A stretch of 64,000 bases of DNA from Chloroflexota bacterium (GTDB taxonomy: Bacteria; Chloroflexota; Ktedonobacteria; Ktedonobacterales; JADMIN01), in assembly GCA_021323855.1 (NCBI GenBank), contig JAJPKE010000034.1, forward strand, positions 62,001-126,000, read 5' to 3'. A program made the position numbers and the translations under genes. Below, in pieces: positions 42,571 to 51,535 of this stretch (its first letter is position 1; every line of letters begins with the position of its first letter). Under the pieces are notes generated by a model. The model was not told the DNA's origin. It did not search any database and saw only the letters and a list, made by a program, of their open reading frames with translations.

Positions 42571-43235
42571 GCCTGCGTCTCGCTGGCAGTGTGGCCGAAA
42601 TACTCCCGCACCTGCTGATAGGTCGCGTCGTCTATGCCGCCGGTGGTGTACCAGTGGGTGAGGAGCTGGCTCAGGCGCACGGCGGCATGCAGCGTATACC
42701 CGGCGGCGGCGAGTTGCGCGGAGCCACCCTGTTCGCGGTCTACCAGCACGGCGACATCGCGCACAATCAACCCGTTCGCCTCCAATGTATGAATCGCTTC
42801 GAGTTTACTTTCGGCATGGCTGACCACATCATCAATCGCCAGCACGGTTTCGCCAGGGGTAAAGAAGCCGTTGATCGTTTCGGCTGAGCCGTGCGTCTTG
42901 GCCTCGCGTGGCGTTATCATCGGCACGCGCGTCAGATGCGAGAGGACGGCCACCAGCGGCGTTGCAGCCATCGGGATGCCAGCGTAGCGCGTGAACGCCA
43001 GCCCGTGGGCCTCGATTAACTCAGCGAGCGCGGCGACGGCAGCATCTAGCGCATCCGGGTAGGATTGCAACACGCGCAGGTCCACATAGATCGGCGAAAG
43101 CGGCGCGTCTGGCTGCGTCTCGTGCAGCTTCAGCCGGAACGCGCCGAACTTCACCGCGTGGCTCGTCAGCAGCGCATCAGCGAATGCGCGCTGTCTCTCG
43201 GTCAAGGTCTCCGCTGGCTGGCTCAACTCATTCAC
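42567..43235 (-). CDS. pyrE: Orotate phosphoribosyltransferase
   Basis: A 222-residue phosphoribosyltransferase joining orotate and PRPP to give OMP. The PRPP-binding loop is [18 protein letters not shown]: the acidic DD pair is kept, but the usual TTGGS that follows is replaced by [17 protein letters not shown] and [11 protein letters not shown] are as in the family. AGGAG precedes the ATG. It starts 27 bases after the PIN remnant and is followed by pyrD. The divergent loop makes the assignment depend partly on context. Confidence 0.88.
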   Translation of the reverse strand: MNELSQPAETLTERQRAFADALLTSHAVKFGAFRLKLHETQPDAPLSPIYVDLRVLQSYPDALDAAVAALAELIEAHGLAFTRYAGIPMAATPLVAVLSHLTRVPMITPREAKTHGSAETINGFFTPGETVLAIDDVVSHAESKLEAIHTLEANGLIVRDVAVLVDREQGGSAQLAAAGYTLHAAVRLSQLLTHWYTTGGIDDATYQQVREYFGHTASETQA

Positions 43236-43262
43236 TCCTGATGATGTAGAATTGCTCTCGTA

Positions 43263-43804
43263 TTATCGTACCAATATTTTGCCCTGCGCTGTCGCCTGCG
43301 TGATAGCGTTCCTGTTCGCGGTAAACATGGTGATGTCTGGAACCGTGACGAAATCGCCATCGTCGGTGATGAGATTGATAAGGCCATTCGCCTTCATGGC
43401 TTCGAGCAGAAAGAGATCGTACCCATCCACGCGCTGCGTTTTGAGGCGAGCCATTGCGCTGGTTATTCCAGCTTCGTCTACCACTACATCCACCGGCTTC
43501 GACATCCTGGCAACTTGCGTCCAAGCACCTTCAATTTCTGCGACGACGTTTGCTCGGACGTCGGGATAATATGAGCAAGCTCAGCGAATGAAAGAGCGCA
43601 TCTATAGAGTTGCGCCCTGGCTCTGATGGCCTTGCGTAAATACATCGGATAAGAAGCTATTTGATAGCGTTGAGCGTTATCGCTTGCATGCGCATAGTGC
43701 GTCCAATACCAGGCATTAGTGTCTACGAGAAACATATCGCCAGTTTTTGGCTCGTCATGGTTTAGGTCAACCACCAATGCCTGAACTGTGTACTGGACAG
43801 TCAT
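43263..43804 (-). pseudogene. PIN-domain protein disrupted by a frameshift
   Basis: The 5' part (from 43804) encodes MFLVDTNAWYWTHYAHASD and LRKAIRARAQLYRCALSFAE, and breaks off after the segment LAHII. The other frame then carries on coherently as YPDVRANVVAEIEGAWTQVA, then DGYDLFLLEAMKANGLINLI and TDDGDFVTVPDITMFTANRN. A single-base change near 43570, at ATTATCCCG, would join them into one PIN protein of about 180 residues with its acidic residues (first Asp in VDTN, last Asp pair in ITDDGDF). It overlaps the STAS-like gene stop. A sequencing error is the alternative to a true pseudogene. Confidence 0.75.
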
Positions 43805-44163
43805 CAGTTGTTTTCCGCCCTCTTGTTTATCACCTGAGTGAACGCTTCGCGGAGCTTGGGGTTATCGCGGTATTCTTTCCAATTTTTGATGACGCGCCTC
43901 AGCGTACGTTCGGCATCGGGGATCAGGTTGCGTATCTGAAGCAATTCGTCCAGGCGCTCTGGACTAACATCTTCCACGAGCCGTCCAAAAGCTGCGTTGA
44001 AGAAGGGTGCAGCGAAGATCTCCATGCCGCAAAAATCCAGTTCGACCGGGCGCCCTTTGATTGGCTCCGGGTGAATAACATCATAGACTTGTTGGCCGTC
44101 TTCCAGGGTGATCCTATAGTCACCAATGAGTTCGCTGACTCGCACTTTGAGTTGAGACATCAT
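43804..44163 (-). CDS. STAS-like domain protein (DUF4325-like)
   Basis: A 119-residue protein. GRPVELDFCGMEIFAAPFFN and AAFGRLVEDVSPERLDELL match the STAS-like DUF4325 pattern, in which such proteins are small regulators often paired with other signalling or effector genes. AAGGAGG lies seven bases before the ATG. Its stop overlaps the start of the PIN gene, so the two are a coupled pair, perhaps an antitoxin/toxin-like unit inside the pyr operon. There is no direct evidence for the role. Confidence 0.72.
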   Translation of the reverse strand: MMSQLKVRVSELIGDYRITLEDGQQVYDVIHPEPIKGRPVELDFCGMEIFAAPFFNAAFGRLVEDVSPERLDELLQIRNLIPDAERTLRRVIKNWKEYRDNPKLREAFTQVINKRAENN

Positions 44164-44226
44164 TGGGCATCCTCCTTAGCGTGCATCTCATTCTACTCTC
44201 ATGACAACGGCCCCAGCAAGAGGGGC

Positions 44227-45138
44227 CTATTGCCCACGGATGCGGTTGATTTCCTGGCGGAGACGCTTGGCCTCGCGGCGGGCAGCCTGCGCAAAGTCGA
44301 GGCCGTCGGAGGCGTAGAGGATGCTGCGCGAGGCGCTGATGAGCAAACCCGCGCCCTGGCTATCCAATCCGGCGCGCACCGTCGCCTCCAGGTCGCCGCC
44401 CTGCGCGCCGATGCCCGGCACCAGCACCGGCAGATCGCCCGCCACCGCGCGCACACGCCGCAGGTCGTCGGGATAGGTCGCGCCGACCACCAGCGCGCAG
44501 TTATCGTTCGCGTTCCACTCCTGCGCTACGCGCCGCGCCAGCGCCACATACAGCGGCTCATCGCCAGATCCATCCGGCAGCGAGACACGCATATCTTGGA
44601 ACTCCGCCGAGCCGGGATTCGAGGTGCGGCAGAGGATGAACATGCCACGGTCGCGCCGCTCCAGGAACGGCGTCAACGCATCGCCGCCGAGATATGGCTG
44701 CAAGGTGATAGCGTCCGCGCCGCAAACGTCGAAGGCGGCGCGCGCATATGCCTGCGAAGTGCTGCCGATATCGCCGCGCTTGGCGTCCAGCAGCACTGGC
44801 ACATCAGGATAGCGTCCGTGGATATAGGCGATGAGGCGGATCAGCGCGCGCAGCCCCGCCGGCCCGTGCGCCTCGAAGAAAGCGGAGTTCGGCTTGTAGG
44901 CACAGACCAGATCGGCAGTCGCGTCTATGATAGCCTGGTGGAATGAGACGAGCGCGCCTTCGATGCTGCCGCCGATACGCTCGAGGTCCAGCGAAAGCAT
45001 ACCCGTCTGGCCCGGGCGCATCGAAAGCGGCAGGCGGTCGAGTTCGCCATCCAGCCCCACGCAGAGCAGCGTATCAGCTTCGCGCCAGCGCGCGCGCAGG
45101 CGTTGCATAAAGGTCTGTTGTGGCACGATGGTTTTCAC
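44227..45138 (-). CDS. pyrF: Orotidine 5'-phosphate decarboxylase, type 2
   Basis: A 303-residue OMP decarboxylase of the longer type-2 form, producing UMP. Catalytic residues lie in VLLDAKRGDIGSTSQAYARA (Lys and Asp pair). DTLLCVGLDGELDRLP and PGIGAQGGDLEATVRAGLD are typical. The GTG at 45138 follows GAGGTAAG; a shorter ATG at 45108 is possible. It is the first pyr gene of the operon, followed by the STAS-like/PIN pair, pyrE and pyrD, all leftward. Confidence 0.93.
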   Translation of the reverse strand: MKTIVPQQTFMQRLRARWREADTLLCVGLDGELDRLPLSMRPGQTGMLSLDLERIGGSIEGALVSFHQAIIDATADLVCAYKPNSAFFEAHGPAGLRALIRLIAYIHGRYPDVPVLLDAKRGDIGSTSQAYARAAFDVCGADAITLQPYLGGDALTPFLERRDRGMFILCRTSNPGSAEFQDMRVSLPDGSGDEPLYVALARRVAQEWNANDNCALVVGATYPDDLRRVRAVAGDLPVLVPGIGAQGGDLEATVRAGLDSQGAGLLISASRSILYASDGLDFAQAARREAKRLRQEINRIRGQ

Positions 45139-45258
45139 GCGACTTACCTCATACGTGTAGAATAGGCGCGTCTTTTTGAGAAGAACGCTGATCGCAATCG
45201 CACATGAGCGAATAGAGAGAAATGGGTCCACCAAAGAGTATGACGAAATGCCAGGGAA

Positions 45259-45849
45259 TTAGTCATGATGCGTAGGGTCTTCGCCAGGATGTCCAGAGAC
45301 TTCGCCGGGACGCGCGGAACGTGGCGCGACCACCGGCAACGCAAGCACTAAATCAAAATCATCGTCGGCGGCGATACGGTTGAATCGCTCGAAACCGCAA
45401 CCGAGGCAGCGATGAACGATGACATGCTCCCCATTGGGACGTTGGAATGCGCCAATCGGTTGCATCAGCGCGCGACATGCGCTGGCGCGGTCGCCGCTGC
45501 GCTCCGCATCCACATGACGTGAATAGAGGCAGAGCGGGCAGTGATTGCGATGATGCCCACCGCTCGGCAATGGCCCGATGAACTGCTTGCAGTGGCCGCA
45601 CTTGAAGCTCTGCTCCGGCATGTGACCGTGGCCGCGCTGCCAGGGACGCGCAGGCGCCTCATCCAGCGGAAGACGTAGCCGTCGCCCGGCCTGTTGCTGG
45701 CGCGCATTGCGACGCAGCGGCTGCCCCACGACAGCACCATGCTCTGCATGCTCCGCGTGCTCCGCATAGACGCCGCGTCCATTGCGAGTAGTCCGATCAG
45801 CCTGTCGTTTGCGCGCATTGTTGCGGCGCTGCTCTGAATAATTGCTCAC
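45259..45849 (-). CDS. RNHCP-domain zinc-ribbon protein
   Basis: A 196-residue protein. A basic N terminus with an EHAEHAEH repeat is followed by a zinc-ribbon-like FKCGHCKQFIGPLPSGGHHR and NHCPLCLYSRHVD, the RNHCP signature; a further Cys pair is in VHRCLGCGFERFNRI. Function of the family is unknown; its metal-binding Cys pairs suggest a zinc site. GTG 45849 is one possible start; MPEQSFKCGHC would be a shorter one. Confidence 0.75.
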   Translation of the reverse strand: MSNYSEQRRNNARKRQADRTTRNGRGVYAEHAEHAEHGAVVGQPLRRNARQQQAGRRLRLPLDEAPARPWQRGHGHMPEQSFKCGHCKQFIGPLPSGGHHRNHCPLCLYSRHVDAERSGDRASACRALMQPIGAFQRPNGEHVIVHRCLGCGFERFNRIAADDDFDLVLALPVVAPRSARPGEVSGHPGEDPTHHD

Positions 45850-45966
45850 GTTTGCCCGTATCCCGAAATGGTGTATCGAAATCTCCTCTAGTATCGCATA
45901 CCATACCAAAAGAAGCATAGGGAGATGGTGACATATCAATTCGCCCCCATGTCTTTGCAGCGTAGG

Positions 45967-46947
45967 CTATTGGAAGGTGTCATAGAGCGCAGGGCAGGGC
46001 AAACCGCTGCCCAGCAGGATGCCGCCGTGGCCATCCGCACGCATGCCATAGGGCGGGCAGACAGTAGGCGCGCTGTACATGACGATCAGGTGCGCCGCCG
46101 GCTGGTATCCGGCGTCGCCGCTATGCAGCACATCCAGACCATCCACGAAATCCACCGGCCCCAGGACGCTGGTGCTAGGGTGCGGCGCGAAGCCTGAAGA
46201 TTCGGCATAGATCACCGGCACATTGCGCCCGGTATCACCAACCGCCCAGGCGAACTGGCCGATGAGCGAGCCATCCATCGTTATGCGCCAGGTCACCTTA
46301 CCATCGCCGCCGGTGGTCGCTTCGATGCTAGAGATGCTATAGGTGTGGCGCGTGCCGTTCGCGCCCGCGCTCCCCGGTGGACCGTTGACGCACGGCCCCT
46401 TGCGGCCATCGGCATAGAAGGCGCAATAGAACCAGTTGGCTTGCGTCGTGTCAAACCAGGGGATGTAGTAGCCCGCCTGAATAAAGCTATTGTCGCGCAG
46501 GTACGCGCCCACCCAGAAATAATTCGTCGTGTTCGCGCTAACCTGCTGTGGCACGCGCGTTTCGATGGTCGAGCGCGCGCCTATCGCCTGCGCGTCGTCA
46601 ATATCTGCCGCCAGCCCTACCTGCCAGTATTGCAGCTTTGCCGGAGTGTTCGGGCTGGCAGTGGGATGCGCGCGGGTAGTGGTTGGCGTACTTGCGCCCG
46701 ATGGAACAAAGGGAACGATGCGATGCAGCGCGCTCCCCACGCCGCCCAGCCCGTGCGCGCCGATATACGCGCTGATCTGCGGCGTCGGCCAGACCAGCAG
46801 CGCTACCCAGAGCAGGCAGAAGGCGACGATACGCAACGGCAGACGCAGATCAAAGGTGCGCTGGAAGCGCGGCTGTGGCCTGGGCCGGGCATGCCGCTTG
46901 CGGTCCTGCCAGGCGACAGGATTCCAGAGATTTCGCTGCGTGGGCAT
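45967..46947 (-). CDS. Hypothetical membrane-anchored extracellular protein
   Basis: A 326-residue protein. A basic N terminus is followed by one membrane segment (LRIVAFCLLWVALLVWP), a Thr/Pro/Ser-rich linker, and an extracellular domain of about 230 residues rich in Trp, Tyr and Gly (YWQVGLAADIDDAQAIGA, GAYLRDNSFIQAGYYIPWFD). The domain has the look of a concanavalin-like or beta-sandwich secreted domain, but no family is assigned. Four Cys residues could form disulfides. Confidence 0.6.
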   Translation of the reverse strand: MPTQRNLWNPVAWQDRKRHARPRPQPRFQRTFDLRLPLRIVAFCLLWVALLVWPTPQISAYIGAHGLGGVGSALHRIVPFVPSGASTPTTTRAHPTASPNTPAKLQYWQVGLAADIDDAQAIGARSTIETRVPQQVSANTTNYFWVGAYLRDNSFIQAGYYIPWFDTTQANWFYCAFYADGRKGPCVNGPPGSAGANGTRHTYSISSIEATTGGDGKVTWRITMDGSLIGQFAWAVGDTGRNVPVIYAESSGFAPHPSTSVLGPVDFVDGLDVLHSGDAGYQPAAHLIVMYSAPTVCPPYGMRADGHGGILLGSGLPCPALYDTFQ

Positions 46948-47075
46948 AGCACCTCATCTCATCTCCCGCTGCCGGGAAGTGGCGTGAATCTGTTGGTTGG
47001 CGGCGTGCATCACTCGCTATTCAGTATATTCAGTATACTCGTTACAGGGGCGTAACGCATGCGGCGTGCCGGGAT

Positions 47076-47284
47076 ATGGCTGCATGGGAACTGGGCATCG
47101 GCTCGGTGATCGCCTCCATTTACCATCCCGACCAGGCGCAGGCTATCCTTCACATTCCAACTGGCTACCGCTGCGATGTTGCGCTCTCCTTCGGCTATCC
47201 CGCCAACGCGCAAGACCTCGCCGCCCCCCACGCTCCGGTGGGCGCAAGCCCCTGGATGAACTGGTCCACTGGAACCAGTGGTGA
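47076..47284 (+). pseudogene. C-terminal remnant of a nitroreductase
   Basis: MAAWELGIGSVIASIYHPDQ followed by YRCDVALSFGYPANAQDLAA resembles the last third of a nitroreductase-family flavoprotein. After a run of six C at about 47223-47228 the expected ending GGRKPLDELVHWNQW and a stop is found in another frame. The N-terminal two thirds are absent. Conclusion: a decayed gene with both truncation and a frameshift. An alternative, that the frame is open to 47468, gives a nonsense tail. Confidence 0.7.
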
Positions 47285-47486
47285 GAATTGCTCGGACAAC
47301 CTGTTTGAGCTACCAATGCGCAAAGTTAACTTGCGGTGCGCTCATCGGGTACTTGCGTGTGCTGCCGCGCGCACCCGGTGCGATGCTTCCAGGGGGCGCT
47401 ACGAATATACTGTCTCTGGCTGGTGGAGGAGGGCAAATGTGAACAACGCCCTCCGAACGAAAAGTTAGAAAGATGGAACAAAGCAA

Positions 47487-47783
47487 ATGACCACGCGAAC
47501 TCTTAGCGTTAAACAGCCGAGCATCTTTTTGCCGGTGGCAATGTCGTTGGTAGCCCTTGCCCTGGTGTTGGGTCGTATTGCGTTCGTTGGTGTAGCTCGT
47601 GCGGCTGACGAAGGCGCGATTGCTCATACATGGCAATTGCTCATAGCCGGGCAGATACCCTTCATCGTGTACTTTGCGGTCAAATATTTGCAGCAGCAGC
47701 CAAAGCAGGCGCTACTGGTGTTGGCGCTGCAAGTGATGGCGATACTGGCTGCGTGTGCGCCGGTTTTTCTATTGCACTGGTAG
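47487..47783 (+). CDS. Small membrane protein
   Basis: A 98-residue protein with three hydrophobic segments (FLPVAMSLVALALVLGRIAF, LLIAGQIPFIVYFAVKYL, ALLVLALQVMAILAACAPVF). It resembles small integral proteins of unknown function. The ATG has only a weak purine-rich upstream sequence (AGAAAGATGGAACA). It is followed by another small membrane protein after 110 bases. Confidence 0.6.
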   Translation: MTTRTLSVKQPSIFLPVAMSLVALALVLGRIAFVGVARAADEGAIAHTWQLLIAGQIPFIVYFAVKYLQQQPKQALLVLALQVMAILAACAPVFLLHW

Positions 47784-47892
47784 TTCCTGCGTTTCGTGCT
47801 GTGTGCTGTGGCTCTATCATGCAGTGATCTGGCCCCAGCACAAGCACACCAAGCACAAACGGCAAATAAAAGCAGAAATAGGGGGAGGCGTC

Positions 47893-48168
47893 ATGCAGCA
47901 ATCATCATCGCTGAAATCGCAGCTTACCCGCCACTGGATGCTGGGAAGCGTGTGCTTTACGCTGCTATTTACCGAAGGCATCACGATAATCTTTGCCGTT
48001 ATTCCCGCATCATTTCTTCAAACTCTCGGCTACCATCTCTCTATTGCAGATATCGCTTTCACCGTTTTCTTGGGAATACTCGGCGGGATATTCTGGAGCG
48101 GGATGATGTATCCTGTTCTCGTTTTGCTACCTTTGGTAAGGAACAAGGTAACAGGCGATCAAGAGTAA
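47893..48168 (+). CDS. Small two-TM membrane protein
   Basis: A 91-residue protein with two membrane segments (MLGSVCFTLLFTEGITIIFA and FTVFLGILGGIFWSGMMYP). GGGGGAGG (47881-47888) directly precedes the ATG at 47893. No family was recognised; it may be co-transcribed with the previous gene. Confidence 0.65.
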   Translation: MQQSSSLKSQLTRHWMLGSVCFTLLFTEGITIIFAVIPASFLQTLGYHLSIADIAFTVFLGILGGIFWSGMMYPVLVLLPLVRNKVTGDQE

Positions 48169-48277
48169 ACGAGCCTGACCCACGCCACCAACCCCGTTTT
48201 TGCTACAATCTGCCAGCGGTTTCGTATGTCTCTTTGATTGCTGGAAAACTACTCTGCAAACGAACAGGAGATAACTC

Positions 48278-48535
48278 GTGGAAGCTGGCACTGTACTGAC
48301 GCAGCCGAGGCGCTGTAGCGAATGCGGAAACCCGATGGTGTGGGGAAAACTTCATACAATGGTTGATGCGCGCAGGCCGGGGAGAATTTTCCCCAGCATC
48401 CGCGAAGGTGAACACTATGTTACCCGCGCGGACATGCCTCCAAGTATGGGCTTCCCCGTTGTCGTGGCGGTCTGCACGGTCTGTGGACATGTCTCACTCT
48501 ATGCCGCTGGCGCGGTACAGCAACCTGGTACCTGA
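48278..48535 (+). CDS. Small zinc-ribbon protein
   Basis: An 85-residue protein beginning at GTG, preceded by AGGAG. Two CxxC pairs, CSECGN near the start and CTVCGH near the end, could hold one zinc. The rest has no recognised family; short proteins of this type often bind nucleic acid or act as adaptors. Confidence 0.6.
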   Translation: MEAGTVLTQPRRCSECGNPMVWGKLHTMVDARRPGRIFPSIREGEHYVTRADMPPSMGFPVVVAVCTVCGHVSLYAAGAVQQPGT

Positions 48536-48691
48536 TACGATATTCCGCCATCTACAACGATGAAGGCCGATGGACAACACCCGCCAGCCTTCATCGTCTC
48601 CTCACGCTCCCGCTGATTCTTCGAAAAGTTCACGCACCAACGACGATGACATCATACTGGTTCACGCCGTCCGTATCGTCTTCGGAACTAC

Positions 48692-49810
48692 TCATGATTC
48701 CAGCTTTTCGAGGATGTAGTCTACGAAGTCACGGATATGATGTTCGAGCGGCGCATAGTTGCCACCCTGGGCGAACGCCTTCGAGGTGACGCCTTGCTGC
48801 GCCAGCTCGCAGACCTCCCAATCCTGCCGGTTGACCAGATCGAGGATGTCTACGGCGTCCATCGGGTCGAAGTCCGGGCTGGCCATCGCGTCGGGATCGA
48901 AGAGCCACTCGGAGGTGACGCGCGTTGAAGCCGGCCCCAGCGGTTCCAGCCAGTCAATCGCCACATGATCGCTGAGCAGGTTGAGAAAGACGTTGGGCAT
49001 GCCAAAGTAACCGGCGTAGCGGCGATGATCCTCCGGCAGCAGACCGGGCAGTGGCGGGCGGCTGGCTTCGCCGGTAATAGTGAAGGCTTCTACATTGTCG
49101 GCGAACTCGGTGCCGTCGTTGCCGTCTATCAGACCAGTCTTATACTGCGGTAGCAGCGCGCAAAGTTCCGGGTGCATTGGGCCGCAGTGGTAGCACTCAA
49201 GCGTGTTTTCCATGATGAGCTTCCAGTTGGCCTGGACCTCATAGACCATCGTTTTGCCAACGTTGAGGTTGGCGATGCAGTAGCGTTCGATGGCGCCATT
49301 GCTGCCAAAATCATGCACACGTGGGTCGTCGAGTTGTTCTCGCAGCGATGGCGGATTGTTGCTGAGATTCAGCCAGATCATGCCCTGCCAGACTTCCAGC
49401 GCAACCGGATGGAGACCATACAGCGCACGCTCGAAGTCCGGGCGATTGAGGACGTTCGGCGCGCCGATCAGCCGGCCATCCAGCCCATACGTCCAGGCAT
49501 GGTAATGGCATTGAATCGAGCCGTTGAGGTGGCCGGAGGCGGCGCTACAGAGACGCGCGCCGCGATGACGGCAGACATTCAGGAACGCTTGCAGTGCGCC
49601 TTGCTTGTTGCGGACGACAATGACGCTTTCGCTGGCAATCTGGAGGACGCGATAGTCGCCGGGCTTCGGCAGGCTGTTCGCCACGCCGCCATAGACCCAC
49701 ATACGCGAGAAAATGCACTCTTGTTCTTGTGCGTAGATCGCGGGATCGTAGTAATAGCGGCCAGGAAACGTCGAGAGAAATGGGGATGCTTGGCGGGTAG
49801 AGGTACCCAT
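48692..49810 (-). CDS. Rieske-type ring-hydroxylating oxygenase, alpha subunit
   Basis: A 372-residue terminal oxygenase. The Rieske [2Fe-2S] site is CRHRGARL (Cys80, His82) with CHYHAWTYG (Cys101, His104). The catalytic mononuclear iron site is in TLECYHCGPMHPEL (two His). The N terminus resembles choline/carnitine-type and aromatic-ring oxygenases of the single-subunit group. The substrate is not known. A suitable reductase is the FAD protein at 16162, 32 kb away. Confidence 0.9.
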   Translation of the reverse strand: MGTSTRQASPFLSTFPGRYYYDPAIYAQEQECIFSRMWVYGGVANSLPKPGDYRVLQIASESVIVVRNKQGALQAFLNVCRHRGARLCSAASGHLNGSIQCHYHAWTYGLDGRLIGAPNVLNRPDFERALYGLHPVALEVWQGMIWLNLSNNPPSLREQLDDPRVHDFGSNGAIERYCIANLNVGKTMVYEVQANWKLIMENTLECYHCGPMHPELCALLPQYKTGLIDGNDGTEFADNVEAFTITGEASRPPLPGLLPEDHRRYAGYFGMPNVFLNLLSDHVAIDWLEPLGPASTRVTSEWLFDPDAMASPDFDPMDAVDILDLVNRQDWEVCELAQQGVTSKAFAQGGNYAPLEHHIRDFVDYILEKLES

Positions 49811-50053
49811 AAAGCGGAAAAATAACCTTCCCGTTATGCCTGGATTCGCGGAGAGTGGGCCATGCGCTCGACGGCACTGTCAGGCGTTTGTGCTGGCCGT
49901 TCGCCTCGTTCCCCAAGAAGCAAGATCAACGGCAAGATGGACCATAGGGCTACAATCCGCGTGGAGGTGAATCGGGCTTATAATGCAGGAACCTCTCCAC
50001 TGGTTCTGAGGGCTAGTATATCACTTCTGCTGGCGCTGGTTATCATTAGCACA

Positions 50054-50500
50054 TTAAACCGCTTGGGCAGAGACTCCGATTGTCTGGGCAAACAGGGAAA
50101 TGAACGTGAGATTGGTAGTGCGGTAATCACCAGGGTCAATTGTCAATCCCATGCAGCCATAATCATCGAGCGTCATCTGGGCGAATTGGATAGTTGCTTG
50201 CAGGAATGTCAGGTGATAAACGAAGAACACATAGCCTTGCGTTTGGGTACCGCAGCTTTGTTCTGTAAACTTTGGCAGAGCTATGGCTGCGCTATAAAGC
50301 CGTTGTACTACTTTCGCGTCAGTGAATGTCTTATCAAAGGTGACAGGAGATGCGCTGTTGCGTGGGGTTCGCGTGACATGCAATACCGTCAACAACGATC
50401 CAGGTGTAGCATGCGCATGAGAACCCAGTGTCGCGCTCTCACAGGAACACAAGCAGAATCCCAGCGCAAGAACCATCGCAAACATAGTGAGGCGCCTCAT
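50054..50500 (-). CDS. Small lipoprotein
   Basis: A 148-residue protein whose first 20 residues are a lipoprotein signal (MRRLTMFAMVLALGFCLCSC, lipobox ending in Cys). The mature part has no recognised domain. The ATG at 50500 is preferred to one 30 bases upstream because it places the positively charged start directly before the hydrophobic core. Confidence 0.6.
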   Translation of the reverse strand: MRRLTMFAMVLALGFCLCSCESATLGSHAHATPGSLLTVLHVTRTPRNSASPVTFDKTFTDAKVVQRLYSAAIALPKFTEQSCGTQTQGYVFFVYHLTFLQATIQFAQMTLDDYGCMGLTIDPGDYRTTNLTFISLFAQTIGVSAQAV

Positions 50501-50581
50501 GGGATGGCTTCTTTCTGCCAGCAAGCCCAACCACTAACTCAACATTCAACGAGCGGATTGTCATTGCTGTGCGCTCGTATT

Positions 50582-51481
50582 TTATACCTGCGTTGTTATG
50601 GCAGTTTTAAAGAGTTGCGGATGGAGACAACCCGCAAGCAGTTCCAGGCTATCCACCAGGCGAGGACCGGGGCGACTGAAATAGTCAGCGCCGTTGAAGA
50701 AGTGGATGCGGTTGGCGCGCACGCAGGGCAACTCTGCCCAGCCCGGTTGTGCCTCCAAGAGCGGCAAATCCTGGCGGGCGCGTTCAGCGGAGAAGCCACA
50801 GCACGAAATCACCATCACCTCCGGCTGCATGGCGCGCACCTGCTCCCACTCGATGCGCGTGGAGGGCTGATGCAGATGCCCCAGCGGATCCACGCCACCG
50901 GCCATCTCCACCAGTTCAGGATTCCAGTGACCACCGCAGAAGAGCGGGTCTATCCATTCGAGGAAGGCAACACGCGGACGGGACTGCGCCTGCGCCACCG
51001 TCTCGCGGACACGGGCGATACGCGCATCGAGCGCCGCCACCACCTGCCGGGCTTCCTCTGCGCGTCCGGTAGCCTCACCGACGCGCTGGATATCCGCCAG
51101 CACCTCGCCCAGACTCATCGGTTCGAGGTTCAGCACAACGGGTTTGTGGGGCAGCGCGCGCACGGCGTCCAGCACATCGTCATAGGCGACGGCGCAGACC
51201 TCGCAGAGTTGCTGCGTCACAATCAGATCCGGCGCAATCTCCGCCAGCAGCACGCGGTCAATCGTATATAGGCTGTGGGCATCGGCGACGAGCTGGCTGC
51301 GTACTGCCGCGTCTATTTCGCCGCTGCTCATATCAGGCCGCAGCAAGCTCCTGGTGATGAACGTCTTCTCCTTGACATAAGCGGGATAGTCGCATTCATG
51401 CGTGACGGCGGCAAGCTGATCGGCCAGCCCCAGCGCGCAGAGAATTTCCGTGGCGCTTGGCAGCAGCGAAACAATCTTCAT
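50582..51481 (-). CDS. BtuF-like periplasmic-binding-fold protein without signal peptide
   Basis: A 299-residue protein with the fold of vitamin B12/siderophore-type binding proteins: KIVSLLPSATEILCALGLAD, then LVADAHSLYTIDRVLLAEIA and PDLIVTQQLCEVCAV, CGGHWNPELVEMAGGVDPLG. The N terminus starts directly at the first strand, with no signal peptide or lipobox, so it would be cytoplasmic unless secreted otherwise. No ABC permease or ATPase is adjacent. Cytoplasmic homologues are known in corrinoid-related contexts; a cobalamin-linked role is inferred only. Confidence 0.75.
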   Translation of the reverse strand: MKIVSLLPSATEILCALGLADQLAAVTHECDYPAYVKEKTFITRSLLRPDMSSGEIDAAVRSQLVADAHSLYTIDRVLLAEIAPDLIVTQQLCEVCAVAYDDVLDAVRALPHKPVVLNLEPMSLGEVLADIQRVGEATGRAEEARQVVAALDARIARVRETVAQAQSRPRVAFLEWIDPLFCGGHWNPELVEMAGGVDPLGHLHQPSTRIEWEQVRAMQPEVMVISCCGFSAERARQDLPLLEAQPGWAELPCVRANRIHFFNGADYFSRPGPRLVDSLELLAGCLHPQLFKTAITTQV

Positions 51482-51535
51482 CTGGCATCACCTCCCTGCG
51501 TCAGATTGTAGCGCATGGCAATGGTGGTACGTTCG

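Noticed and set aside
43228-43524. Alternative 98-residue frame over the PIN 3' half
   Set aside because: It is a third frame with unlikely composition; the PIN frame explains the region.
47076-47468. Open frame of 130 residues as an intact gene
   Set aside because: Only the first 55 residues look like a nitroreductase; the true end is in another frame and the rest is unlike protein.
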